From Heliocidaris erythrogramma (taxonomy: Eukaryota > Echinodermata > Echinoidea > Camarodonta > Echinometridae), in assembly GCA_025617745.1 (NCBI GenBank), contig CM046868.1:19720615-19784614 (forward strand): a DNA stretch of 64,000 nucleotides. The letters are read 5' to 3'. The stretch's first letter is position 1. Every line of letters begins with the position of its first letter. Under the pieces are notes generated by a model. That model had not been told where the DNA came from. It made no database searches and saw nothing but the letters and a program-made list of their open reading frames with translations. The position numbers were made by a program, and so were the translations under genes. Shown here in pieces: positions 22,845 through 34,068 of this stretch.

Positions 22845-24140
22845 AAACTTGTGTAAGATGCCACTCCTTTCAAATTATCATACTTGTATTCCGGTTTCAG
22901 TGCAATAATAACTACAAATTTGATTTTGTGTAATTTCAAATTATACAAATTGTATTGTTATTCCTCCTTTCTCCCCCCCCCCCCTCTCTCTCTCTCCATT
23001 CCTCTTTCTTTCTTACCCTGATTCTATTTTCTCTCTTAATACGTTACTCCTTGGGAATTACATACATTGAACAGGGTATGCTATATCTTTGCAATATATT
23101 TATTTCTCCCCTTCTCATAATCTTTCAACCTCTTGGGGTAGCTTAATGTAAAGTACAAGTATAGTATGACATTAATTCAGTACATGTACTATAATGTACA
23201 TATTTTTTTTGCAATATATATGGTAAATACAGGTATGTTGATTATCTGCAATATTTTGAGTACTTGAATGTCCCCACACTTGTGGATGGATGACAGCAAT
23301 GTAAGATGCCACTTCTCTCATGTAATCATATTCATAATTTCATTTGGGTTTCATTGCAATATTATCTACAAATTCAATTTTGTGTAATTTCAATTTTTAC
23401 AGACTGTATTGTTATTCCCCCTCTCTCCCCCTCTCCATTCCTCTTTCTTTCTTATTCTAATTATATCTTCTCTTCTAATGCTTTACTCTTATATGGGGAA
23501 TTACATACATTGAACCTGGTATGTTATATCTATGCAATATATTAATTTGCTACTGAATGTGCTACTTAACTACCCCCCCCCCCTTCTCTCTCTCTCCCTC
23601 CTCCTCTCCCCTCTCCTCCTCCCTCTCCCTATTTCCTTCTTGTTTTGCTATTTCTTCCCTTCTCATAATTTTTTGACCTCTTGGGGTAGCTTAATGTAAA
23701 GTACAGTATAGTATGTATAGTATGATATTAATGCAGTACATGTACTATAATGTACTACAATGTATACATGTTCTCCTTGCAATATGTTATGGTATACTAT
23801 TTCGGCATGAAATCTCAGTGTGTGCTTTGGTTCCAACGATTCCTTTTATAGTAAACACTTTATACATATACTTGTATTTATCTTTTTTTTTAATTACTTA
23901 GTTACTCCCCTACTTCATAGCTTGTGTTCTCTTCTCCTCTCTTTCTTTCTCTATTACTTGGGAGTAACTCAATGTACTGTCACATGTTATAGCTATTTCA
24001 TTTACTGTAATTCATTATTTTTATTGTATTTACCATATGATCTTCATTTGCACATGTATGCAATTTTAATTTGTACACAAGACAAATATCGGCCTTTGGC
24101 CGTTTGTCCATATAGTTTTTAGCTCAATAAAATCCGATAT

Positions 24141-25030
24141 ATATATTTCCCCAAAATTATTGCGGTACCTAAAAAACTTAGCTTTAAATTATTTTGGATA
24201 TTACATTGCCCACCATAATTTAATTTGTGTAGATGTCAGGTACTTTCAGCTACCTGGAAGAAAATGGAGTCTATTTGACTAATTAGGATATAAACAGGTC
24301 ATTTATGACACAACTCAAAAGGATGATGTATTAAAGTGGCCCTATTTGATTGTACCCTCACCCCACCCCCCCCCCCCCCCCCCGCCCACACACACACACA
24401 CACACACCCACACACAGGTCAAATAACGGGTTCTTCACTCCTACCTTTGCGGCGTTACTCGAAAACGTTTCGTAACCAGACATCTCTTCTGTCATAATCA
24501 ATGTCAGTATCCAGAGATTTGAGGTTTTTTAGTCGTGATCATTGATGTCTGCAAGCACTGTTAACATTAGTATATTGACCTAATTTGCCTTCACAGTGTT
24601 GTCTGAACTCCGAACATTAACTTGGCGAACATTAATGTGGGAATTCCCGCATACCCATTGTAGTGCAAACAAAAGCTTGGAAACATACTTTGACCCTTGG
24701 CGTACGTCGGCTCACGCTCGCGCAGCGTGACCTGGGGATTCCCCAAATCTCCGGTCGACCTCGCAGAGAGTGAGAGTGAGATGATCTGATGCTGTTGCCC
24801 TGTGATGGTGCAAAGTACATCCCCCCCCCCCCGTTTTTGCAGTAATTACAGCTGCACATATTGATCAGATGTGTTTTTTTTAATATTAGAATAATCTAAT
24901 GTTAAACTGATGCAACATTATGTTCCCATTTTTCATAGTGCAGTTTTGTTTATGACGAAACAAGACTGAGTGGGCCTCTTACCTCTGTTTGTAAAACAAT
25001 GAATAAAATTATGTCCACTTCCCTTTGTTC
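24141..25030. repeat. segmental duplication block, second part, copy 1
   Basis: It aligns in direct orientation with 43000-44540. Shared words include ACCTGGAAGAAAATGG, GACTAATTAGGA, CGTTTCGTAAC, ACATCTCTTCTGTCAT, GGGGATTCCC, GTACGTCGGCTC and TTTATGACGAAACAA. A C run and CA microsatellite lie at 24367-24416. It lies on the 5' side of paralog 1, as its partner does for paralog 2, so it may include a shared promoter or first exon. No frame conserved between the copies is convincing. Confidence 0.65.
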
Positions 25031-25048
25031 AATATCGCCTGATACAGT

Positions 25049-25530
25049 TGTGTTTGCAGGCGCGTAGCCGGGGGCGGCGGCTGTGGAGGCGGTGCCCCCC
25101 CCCCAAAAAAAAAAAAAAAAAAAAAAAAAAACGCCAACTAAACGCCAACTCCCCTTCCTGCACCCATCCCTGTTACATACAGTGCAGTATTGCGTCCATA
25201 TAACTGAAAAGTTGACTTTGAAAAGTGCTACGATCGAGCCGTTGTGTTTCTTTCAAAATGTGCTATAAAACTTCAGAGCTTTGGCGCTTTGCGCGGGAGG
25301 GGGAAAACTCCACCTGACCATCTCCCTGCACCCACCCCTAATACATACAGTGCAGTATTGCGTCCAAATAATTGAAAAGCCAACTTTGAAAACCTTCCGC
25401 CTAAAAAAGGGTCCTACGAGCTGTTATCTTTCTCTCAAATTTGCTATAAAACGTCAGAGCTTTCGCTCGAACAAACCCCCCCCCCCCCCCCGGTTGGCGA
25501 GCAGAGGTCCGCTTTAAAAAAAAAGATAAA
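25049..25530. repeat. dispersed repeat with CACCCACCCCTGTTACATACAG words
   Basis: It starts at CAGGCGCGTAGCCGG, a hAT-like terminus, then C and A homopolymers. The words CCCATCCCTGTTACATACAG and GTGCAGTATTGCGTCC occur at 25164-25200 and 25330-25365. The same family occurs at 35040-35420, where it ends in an inverted CAGGCGTAGCCAGGATT. Confidence 0.6.
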
Positions 25531-26590
25531 TAAAAAAAAAAGCTAGGGGAGAGATGATGGAAAGGGAAAATAACGTGATAAAATATCGGTCTTTCCGTCT
25601 ATTTTAATACATTTTATTTTGATTTTGTCCCGTAACTTCCTAATCTGGCGAATCTATAATTAATCAATGTCGTTTTTCACCATTCATTTAATTTTGAATT
25701 TTGTATATTATGCCATGTTGCAAAGCGTCATTAAAAAAATTCCTTTGTAGTATCGCCCAAAGCTGGCGAGCAGAAATCTGCTTGAACAACAACAAAAAAG
25801 AATCATAAGGCGATAAAAATTATCCAAAGTGACATCAGAATAGTGATTTTTAGGTTAAATTTTTAAAAACATTTCCATACCGACTGGCTTAGATATAGGG
25901 GATGGGCGCACAAGGGGGTCACGTGAAAGGGGAAAGAGGAAGGAAAGTGGAAAATAATGTGAGATAATAGAGTTTCCAGTCGGGTTTCCAGTCAATTTGA
26001 ACACTTTTTTATTTGCTTTTGTCCTGCAACTTAATAATAAGGCGTAGTCAATATACGTCTTTGGCCATTCATTTTCGGAATTTATTTTTCATTTTGCTAT
26101 CAATTTTGTCAAAGACTGAAAGAGTTCAAAGAGTTATTCAAAATCGTCACCCGCTCTTTGTAAGGTCTTGTATATGTGACGAATTTGAATGATAATTTCG
26201 TGAAATCGACTTCCCAAAGATGGATTAGATGATAAAATTTTGCAGCGGATTGCCAGGTCGGACGAATTAGTATGAAATCTGACGAAAATGAATGGAGATA
26301 TGTTGAAGTTGATTGACCATTGAAACTGTTGAATGACATTTTTAATTATTAAACTATCTTTGACATCTGACATTTGGATGATTATTGATTCCTATCAGCC
26401 TATATAGGACGAAATTGAAGTGCATTTTGATATTTGAGAAGTGTTAGATTGGACAGGAAATCCTGACAATACAAGAAGATAGACTGCTTAAAGCACCATA
26501 CAAAGATAACGTAGGAAGATAAGCAGTGATAAGCATGAGAAGACTCCAATGAAACCTGTGGTAATGGAATAGAAAAGTGAAATATAGAAA
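25530..26590. repeat. pair of about 180-bp direct repeats, otherwise non-coding
   Basis: The stretch 25545-25715 (with GATTTTGTCCCGTAACTTCC and CACCATTCAT) recurs as 25930-26095 (with GCTTTTGTCCTGCAACTT and GGCCATTCAT), roughly 385 bp apart. Nothing else is recognisable up to 26590. Confidence 0.5.
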
Positions 26591-26597
26591 CCATACT

Positions 26598-27977
26598 CAG
26601 GCCCATAACTAGGATTTTTGCGGGGGCAGGGGGGGGGGTTCAACATTGGAAAAGTGGGCCTTTCTGAGGGAGCGAAGCGACCGAGTAGGGGTGTTGGGTC
26701 AGGGGGTGTGCCCCTCCAAGAGTATGGGCATGAGCGTAGTCAGAATTATTTGACAGGGGTGGGTCAAATGTGAATCCCGAACATAAATATCCTACCACTG
26801 TGTAGGATTCCAAATATTACTGGAAAAGTGAGAGGGGTATTTAATGTGTCTGTTCACTTTAAAATGGAAAATTTTCCCGCTCTCAAGTTGCAAGGAGTAC
26901 TCCTAATACAGCCTGTTCAACCGGAGTGCCATGAGAGTATTTTATAAAACATCGACTTCTTGGAAACTATAATCAGAAATAACAAGATTCTCCAATCAAA
27001 CACTTGGGGTGTTTTGGAAACATTTGGGAGATAGTAAAGTGCGTTTTCCGTTGCTCGCTTCGCTCATTCACAAAACTCTGAGACGAGATAGTTTCGGGCA
27101 GCGAGAATATTTCCATAGTATGTTATTGTAATATGTCCATGAATATTCAATGTTATGACAATTTTCGGGCACAGAAATTAGGGTCACCTTACCTTCTATA
27201 TTGAAATGGGCAACAACAAATTAAAGTGAAGTTTTCTTCGCTCGCTCGCAAATCTTAGAAATGAGATAATTTCAGGCAGCGAGGTCCATGAATATTTCCA
27301 TAGAATGTTATTGCAATATTCAGGCACGACGCTGCCCTATCGCCATGGCACCCGAATACTTCTTAGGTCCACTTTCTATATTGAAATGCGCAACACAAAG
27401 TAAAGTGCATTTTTCCTCGCTCGCTTCGCTCGCTCGCAAACCTTATAAACGAGATGTTTCATGCAGTGAGGTCCATGAATATTCAATGTTATGACAATTT
27501 TCGGCACGCCACTGCCCTATCGCCATGGCGCCCAGATATTAGGGTTACCTTTCTATAAAAGAACAGCAAAGTCCCCCCCCCCCCCCCCCCCCGTTCGCTT
27601 CACTTCCTAAAAACTTTATTAATATGAATGATTCCTGCCTATGGCAGCTAAATGACCAGTAATATAGCTTTACATTTCACTTATTGGTGACTATTGAAAT
27701 AAAATTTTGCCATTTAAAAGTACATTTTTATTTTTCTCTAGCTCGCTTTGCTCGCTCGCAGTATTTGGAATCCTACACAGTGGTAGTATATGTTCGGGCT
27801 TCACATTTGACCCACCCCCTGTCAAATAATTCTGACTACGCTCATGCCCATACCCTTGTAGGGGCACACCCCCTGACCCGACACCCCTACTCGGTCGCTT
27901 CGCTCCCTCAGAAAGGTCCACTTTTTCCAATGTTGAACCCCCCCCCCCCCCCCGCAAAAATCCTAGTTACGGGCCTG
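26598..27977. mobile_element. 1.4-kb DNA transposon with about 215-bp inverted ends
   Basis: The left end CAGGCCCATAACTAGGATTT and the right end, inverted, CAGGCCCGTAACTAGGATTT begin arms that stay inverted for about 215 bp (26598-26815 with 27762-27977). Each arm contains a G or C run and the GAGCGAAGCGACCGAG motif seen in the 1901-3158 element. The middle contains about three degenerate direct repeats of roughly 180 bp, each with CTCGCTCGCAAA and a TCCATGAATATT word. No transposase is visible. No flanking target duplication was found, so the superfamily is open, though the ends resemble hAT elements. Confidence 0.78.
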
Positions 27978-28069
27978 TCGAAATTAACTTTGCCAGATTT
28001 TCGAGGGTAACACAATATACAAATCAGTTTAGATACTTTCTTTCATGCAAGCATTACTATTCATTACTT

Positions 28070-28235
28070 TCAATCAATCAATCAATCAATTCATTTATTT
28101 CATTCTCCATAAAAATACACAAACAAATTATGATACATGATACATGAGATATATAAAACAAACTTAAGGTACATGATTATAATATTATGATAACATGATG
28201 TACATTAAAAATAAAACCATTAAACGAGGGACATT
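28070..28235. repeat. CAAT run and retroelement-tail-like sequence
   Basis: CAAT tetranucleotides run into TTCATTTATTTCATTCTC, then AT-rich sequence. This resembles the tails at 3706 and 37240 and probably is the end of a decayed LINE or SINE. Confidence 0.4.
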
Positions 28236-28239
28236 TTAT

Positions 28240-29090
28240 GGGAATTACTTTTCATATCAAAAATAATATGCAAACACTTTATTACCATAATCTTGAATAC
28301 TCAACATGTTCAACTTTCTATGGAACTGACGAATTTAGATCTCATCGTATCACTTACAACAGTTCAGGTTTCCCCGCTTATAAGTTTAAAGTTTATAGGT
28401 ATTGTCAAAACAAAAAAAATAGTTAAATGTTATATTCGGACAGTTTGGTACACAAGTACAAAGGAACAAATACACAGCAGCCATGACGTACCCATTCACA
28501 TTCCCTTACAAAGGGACCCACATATCATATGAAAATAGCACTAAATGAACAATAGCATACTTCGATATTCATTGAATGAAACACATCAGACATATACAGC
28601 CGTATATACTTCCACGAAAGGGTTTTACATACAATTCTTTCCCAATTATGCAGACTTTTGTAAAAATTACTTTTCAGAATTGAATCTTTACCCAGGTTTT
28701 ACTGTCAATATATGACTTTGATGAATTATATGATCGAAGAAAAACATAATTTTTGCCTAATATCATCTTAATTATATTTTTTTTCCAAAATATGACACTT
28801 TTTGAGGGATAATGTAAAATACCAAGTGTTCTCCAGAACCTATATGAAGGACTTGCATTTTCTGCATTGTAAAAAAATACATGAAATTCCCTCCCCTTGA
28901 CCAATTATGGTATTGTATTGGTTACAAGTCCTACATGGCATTTTCGTGTTTATGTGATCTTCGCCTCAATCTTACGAGGAAGCTTTCAGGAAGTTGTCGC
29001 ATATTGTACTTTTTAGGGGGGGGGGGGAAATAATCCTACAGTTTTTTGGCAGTTCTCAATATCTATTTTAACCAAGATGACATAGAAAAA
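28240..29090. repeat. segmental duplication block A, copy 2
   Basis: This is the direct-orientation counterpart of 6790-7640, carrying the same order of words (TACAACAGTTCAGG, TTATGCAGACTTT, TACTGTCAATAT, AGTCCTACATGGCAT, AACCAAGATGACATAGA). A G run lies at 29018-29029. No gene is visible. Confidence 0.6.
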
Positions 29091-29130
29091 TTACAAAATT
29101 TACAAAGAAAAGGAAAAAAAACAGTATATA

Positions 29131-30013
29131 CTGAACTACAAAAGAAACGTCGCACATGTATGTATTAAAAAAATTTTTTTTACAATGAAACATATTCTTT
29201 ATTCAAGAGTGAAAACTGAGAAAATGTTTTGCTTTGTTTTGATTAACAAGTACAGATGTGCAATAACGACTCTCGTCGTTGATAGCGCCAGTTCTGACGT
29301 TGTTGGTCCCACAGGAGACGTTCCCGACGATGTCGAACGGTGAGGATAGGGCCCCGAGCAGGACGCCGACAAGACAAGTTGAAGCTTCTCAGCCGACGAC
29401 GAACAGTTGCTACAGAAATTGGTCTGTTGTGTGTGCCAATAGTCTGTAGAGCCGATTCTGTTGCTCTGCGGAAGCGATCCTGCAAGTGGTCCCGGTGAAG
29501 ATGGCGATCTTGACGTGCTGTTGTCACCCTGGGACGACCACTGCGCTGACGATCGTTGGTGCCGTTGGTTGCATTATATTGCTCCCGCATTCTCTCTACT
29601 GTCCGAACGCTGCATTGAAGTCGTTGACAATGACTCTAGGACGTTGGCCAGCATGAAGACGTCCGATGGCTTGTTCCCTCTGGTTTCGAGTCAGACGTGG
29701 CATGGTGACAGCGCTCAGGAAACGAATGACAGGATGAAGTTTTTGGGTCCCTTTTAAACCCACTGGATAGAGGATGTGCATGTGCATCGTGCTTTTCAAA
29801 AAGCTGCGCTCGAGTGCACTACCATGTTCACGGAAAGGATATGAGTTTTAATCTTACACAGAAATCACATTTTTTTATGATGATGTGTTATGGACGGTCA
29901 ATGCCATATCTGTGATGTTAAAAAAGCATAAAATGTGATTTTACGTATCAAATTCCAATATCATGTGTAAAAGATATCAATTTGAAAAGTGCGACGTTTC
30001 TTTTGTAGTTCAG
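29131..30013 (-). mobile_element. internally deleted Tc1/mariner element
   Basis: The 25-bp ends at 29131-29155 and 29989-30013 are perfect inverted repeats, starting CTGAACTACAAAAG and running to GTCGCAC. TA-rich sequence (TATATA) lies outside both, consistent with TA target sites. The element is 883 bp, about half the size of a complete Tc1 element, and lacks the catalytic half of the transposase gene. Confidence 0.9.
29243..29700 (-). pseudogene. Tc1-like transposase, N-terminal DNA-binding half only
   Basis: The product starts at MPRLTRNQREQAIGRLHAGQ (ATG near 29700), a typical Tc1 helix-turn-helix. A single frame change near 29595 separates NDFNAAFGQ from VERMREQYNATNGTNDR. The second helix-turn-helix and linker follow with the GRPRVTT and RQDRHLHRDHL segments, then RPISVATVRRRLR and RHRRERLLWDQQ. 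It ends at about 155 residues, just where the first catalytic Asp of the DDE domain should occur. With no catalytic domain it cannot transpose, although it might still bind the intact inverted ends. Confidence 0.88.
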
Positions 30014-30179
30014 TATATATATATATTTTTTTGCATTTGAAGAAAAAACTGAATCACCTTGTCCCTAGTAAGTTTCATTTCCAATGCAATATTAATTTTT
30101 TTTAAAGGAGAATATTGGTAATTACATGTATATCACTCCTCCATTTACTTGACAGCAATTTTGTAAGTTTTAAAAATAA

Positions 30180-30660
30180 AATTTGTTATCGATGTTTTTC
30201 CATAGACATGGGCACATAATCGAATACCAATAAGTAAAGTATATGATGCTCAAATATTGACCTAAGTGATGTTGAAAACAGTTGGACATGTTTAAAAGCA
30301 AAGCTTATATATTACATGTCCAGAAACTTATATAACTTAATAACGATCGGGTCGTTTAATAATATTAAATTCATAAAGCATCATTACGAGAAGCGAAATA
30401 TTGATAAAAGAGAATTGATAAGTGAGTTCAGGTAGAAGGACAATTGCCTCAACCCACAAGAAAACTGAATGTGAAAGTAAAGTGAAAGTGCAAGACGGTG
30501 TAGAAACACAAGAGAATGAAGAGAAGGAGGATGGAGGAAGGAAGAAAGTGTAAGAATGTGTGTCTGTGTGTGAGAAGAAGGGTGAGAGAGGGCAGAAAAG
30601 GGGCGAAAAGAGGTAAGACAGAGAAGAGAGAAGGAGATTGATATAGAGAGATAGATTAAA
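30180..30660. repeat. 480-bp direct duplication, copy 1
   Basis: It matches 32108-32585 at clearly over 90 percent by eye, including the stretches around GTTGAAAACAGTTGGACATG, AAATTCATAAAGCATCATTA and a purine-rich 150-bp run with GGAGGATGGAGGAAGGAAG. The two copies lie about 1.93 kb apart, and MITEs occupy the space between them. Confidence 0.85.
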
Positions 30661-30738
30661 TGACACACCATATCCGGGGTTTCAGATTCCGATTCAAATT
30701 CATATTCAGATTTATTGACTGTTATATTAATATATTAA

Positions 30739-31000
30739 AGGCCAAGTCCACCCTAATATCAAGTTGATTTGAATAAATAGAGTAAAATTAAACAAGCGTA
30801 ACAGTGAAAATTTCACTGAAATCGGATGTAAAATAAGAAAGTTACGGCATTTTGAAGTTTTGCATTATTTCATGAAACAGTGATATGCATAACATGGGCG
30901 GTATGCAAATGAGTGAACCGATGATGTCATGCACTCACTTTTCCTTATGTATTTTATTATATGAAATATCATATATTTCATTTTTTTGTTGCTTCAATAA
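30739..31000. mobile_element. solo arm of a TTAA MITE
   Basis: TTAA at 30735-30738 is followed by AGGCCAAGTCCACCC and about 200 bp of arm-like sequence (GAAATCGGATGTAAAATAAG, GATGATGTCATGC). The inverted partner end is not found downstream. It resembles the ends of the 51816-52346 element (AGGAAAGCCCACCCTG). Confidence 0.55.
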
Positions 31001-31160
31001 TGTAAAACATGGTTTGACTCCATATGGAAAATGTAAAATCATCATTATTGTAACTTATTTTCATACAAGGAAGGGATTCTTTATTATCACATCTATAAAA
31101 ATTGAAATATTGATATATATTATATAATATATTATATATCATATAATAATATCGTATTAA

Positions 31161-32063
31161 AGGAGAATTAACCTCAAACAATAAAGACGATAGTGATCAA
31201 AGGTGTTATTTATTCCCACTTGTTAGACTATATGGCTTCGCGTCAAAATATACGAGATCGATACGAATCAAGATTTTCTGAGCAAAATTTATCATCTGCT
31301 AGCAATATGTATCGTCTGCTAGCAATACATGGGGGCTGCCATTTTTTTATGTGTACAAGAAGATTTTCTTAATCCAAATGCCCAATTGCCTTTTTCAAAA
31401 TTAAAAACCCATTTGAGATTAAAAATATAGAATAGATATGTCAATTTATTTTTAAACTGAAGATTTCCTTATATATTTCTGTTGAAAATCGATATTCGCT
31501 TAATATAAATCTATTTTCTAGATACTGTGACGCAATGGACGGAGCAAATTAATTCAAATTTTATGAATGCTTCTTCCCTGAGCATCTATAGCGGCAAACT
31601 ATGCATTCACCTGCTTTCGGATAATGGACTTCAAAAGTCAGAATGCATGCTGCATATATTATGTTCTGCTCTGTTTGGCAAACCCAAGAAAATAGATTTT
31701 TGTTAAGCAAAACCAGACAATTTAAAAGTATCATTATAAAGATTTAATTTTTATAAATCATGTAAACACCCACTTTATATTTTTCGTCACATATGGGATT
31801 TTAGGTAATGAAGAAAATCAATTTAGGTCTTGGATTCAAAATATCTTCCTGACCGGAACATTTTTCAATGGTTCATGTACAAATCCAAATCAGCAAGAAA
31901 ATGGCAGCCCCCATGTAAATGAGTAGGAGACGATACCGGGTGTTGGAATATCTTTATTTATACCCTTTTCTAATATCTTATTAGAAAATGATTTAGGCCA
32001 ATAAGTAGGAATATATTACACCTTTCAATATAAGTAAATTTGTACTCAGGGGTTAATTCTCCT
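31161..32063. mobile_element. TTAA-flanked MITE, 903 bp
   Basis: The perfect inverted ends AGGAGAATTAACC and GGTTAATTCTCCT lie between TTAA (31157-31160) and TTAA (32064-32067). A second inverted match further in, ATGGGGGCTGCCATTTT near 31330 and AAAATGGCAGCCCCCAT near 31898, shows extended arms. No coding capacity is visible. Confidence 0.85.
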
Positions 32064-32107
32064 TTAATATAATACTGTAGTGCATAACATAAACTGAATA
32101 CAATAAT

Positions 32108-32585
32108 AATTTAACGATGTTTTTCCATAGATATGGGCACACAATCGAATACCAATAAGTAAATTATATGATGCACAAAATTAATATTGACCTAAGTGAT
32201 GTTGAAAACAGTTGGACATGTTTAAAAGCAATATATATTACATGTCCAGAAACCTATATAACTTAATCACGATTGGGTCGTCAAATAATATTAAATTCAT
32301 AAAGCATCATTACGAGAAGCGAATTACTGATAAGAGAGAATTGATAAGTGAGTTGATGTAGAAGGACAATTATTGCCTCAACCCACAAGAAAACTAAATT
32401 GTGAAAGTAAAGTGAAAGTGCAAGACGGTGTAGAAACACAAGAGAATGAAGAGAAGGAGGATGGAGGAAGGAAGAAAGTGTAAGAATGTGTGTCTGTGTG
32501 TGAGAAGAAGGGTGAGAGAGGGCAGAAAAGGGGCGAAAAGAGGTAAGACAGAGAAGAGAGGAGATTGATATAGAGAGATAGAGAA
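32108..32585. repeat. 480-bp direct duplication, copy 2
   Basis: This is the counterpart of 30180-30660, with small indels. It runs into a GA/G run (32580-32635). Confidence 0.85.
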
Positions 32586-33590
32586 AGAGTGAGGGAAGAG
32601 ATATAGAGAGAGAGAGAGGGGGGGGGGAGAAAGAGAGAGGTGGGTCCTGCTAGCTCAGTTTGAATTCATTGCATATTTTTGAAGAAGATGTTTAACTTGT
32701 TTTTTAAACAGTTTAGAATTAGGGAGTTGATTATATCGCTACTAAGTGATTTCCAATATTTCGGGCCGTAGAAAGAGACGGTTTTGTGTGTGCCATTACC
32801 ATTGGCACGTGCATAATTTTCTTTTAACCAGAAATTTGTCCTTTATTCTGAAAATCCAAGCGATATACGTTAATAATACTTTCAAGAATTAGAATGAAAT
32901 TATTTTCTATTCAATTATGTTGTTTTAGATATTGAATAAAATAATTTTATTTAAGATACACACAATTTTTAATTATTATCATGGACATACGGGCACAATT
33001 TCGCGAAGGGGACTAACGCCTTTTGCCATTTTGTAGTTTCACAATCTTTGGGGGCAAGCGAAAATGTTGGCACTTTTTGTAATTTCATCATCAAAATTAC
33101 ATATTCGGGAACTTCGATGCCCAAATATGAGGACATACATTTGGACATCTTGCTGCCTGAATATAGGCGATTGTTGCAGCGTACGCCGTATAGTGTAATT
33201 TTGATTATCACTAGACGCAAGCAAAGTACAATTTAAAGTAAAGTATATCTTCTCATGTTTGATCTTGATTACAGATTTTAAAAAAGTACAAGAGGCCATG
33301 ACAGTCATTCTTGTGATATGGATTTCTCATATACTACAAATAGTTTTGCATGCTTTAAAATTAACTAGACAATTTATTAAAAGGGCAAATGAAATTTCAA
33401 GTCATTCTGCTTTGAACAGAGTGAATACTTGATTGTTTTCTTTTCTTAGAAATAAAGGATGACTTATTTCATCCAATATAAATACCAGATGTAGCTGACT
33501 TGACCAGTGAATAAGTATCTAGAATTATTTATAAGAAATCACATAAATTGATGTAGGCCTATCGATATTTAACAAATGGTGTTTTTTAAT
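32586..33590. other. GA run, retroelement-like fragment, then unannotated sequence
   Basis: A GA and G run ends near 32640. Between 32650 and 32830, words such as ATGTTTAACTTGTTTTTTAA and AATATTTCGGGCCG recall the repeat at 21250-21360, probably a decayed LINE 3' region. From 32830 to 33590 I see nothing I can name. Confidence 0.45.
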
Positions 33591-33635
33591 TGCGGCTTAA
33601 AGGGGAACGAAAGGCAACAAACATTAGCCTATAAT

Positions 33636-33829
33636 CAGTGGCGTATCCAGGGGGCGCAACAGGCGCCCCCCCCCCCCTCTTGGCCGTCGTAAAAAAAATA
33701 GCACTATATATATAGCACTATTTTGCATCTCAGCCCGTCTTCAGAAGCAAAAATTTTTCCCCCATGACGGCGATCAATAATTCCTGGCGCCCCCCCCCCC
33801 CCTATTGGGAAATCCTGGATACGCCGCTG
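33636..33829. mobile_element. 194-bp hAT-like MITE nested in the foldback left arm
   Basis: CAGTGGCGTATCCAGG and, inverted from the right, CAGCGGCGTATCCAGG are its ends. CTATAAT lies directly outside both (33629-33635 and 33830-33836). C runs at about 33664-33677 and 33789-33801 lie inside each end. It breaks the outer unique part of the foldback arm, which has no such insert on the right. Confidence 0.85.
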
Positions 33830-34068
33830 CTATAATCATGTATATTATTGTCAGCATATTATAAATATCTTGAAATTACTCCTATTTGACTATTTATGAA
33901 GGAGAACAGTGTCTCAAAAAGTTTCAGTTTCCTTGCTAGACATTATCCCATGGGGCTGCCATTTTCTCTACAAAATAATGTCAGAGCAGTTGCTATTTGT
34001 GAGATACCCACTGACCTATAGACTAGCTACAGTGACACTCATGATCACCTGTGGAATGCAGGGGTAAC

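Larger units (their letters stand above)
21396..24140 (+). mobile_element. LINE with the reverse-transcriptase domain deleted
   Basis: The element keeps an endonuclease (about 21470-22130), the linker that normally leads into the RT, then jumps near 22485-22500 directly to the C-terminal segment that normally follows the RT thumb. A long 3' region to about 24140 follows, ending in AGCTCAATAAAATCCG. Part of the C-terminal and 3' region is duplicated in tandem: 22590-23200 recurs, with an internal deletion, at 23230-23800. The element is therefore non-autonomous. The endonuclease frame is open over 300 codons, so the deletion may be recent or this may be a propagating deletion derivative. Confidence 0.8.
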
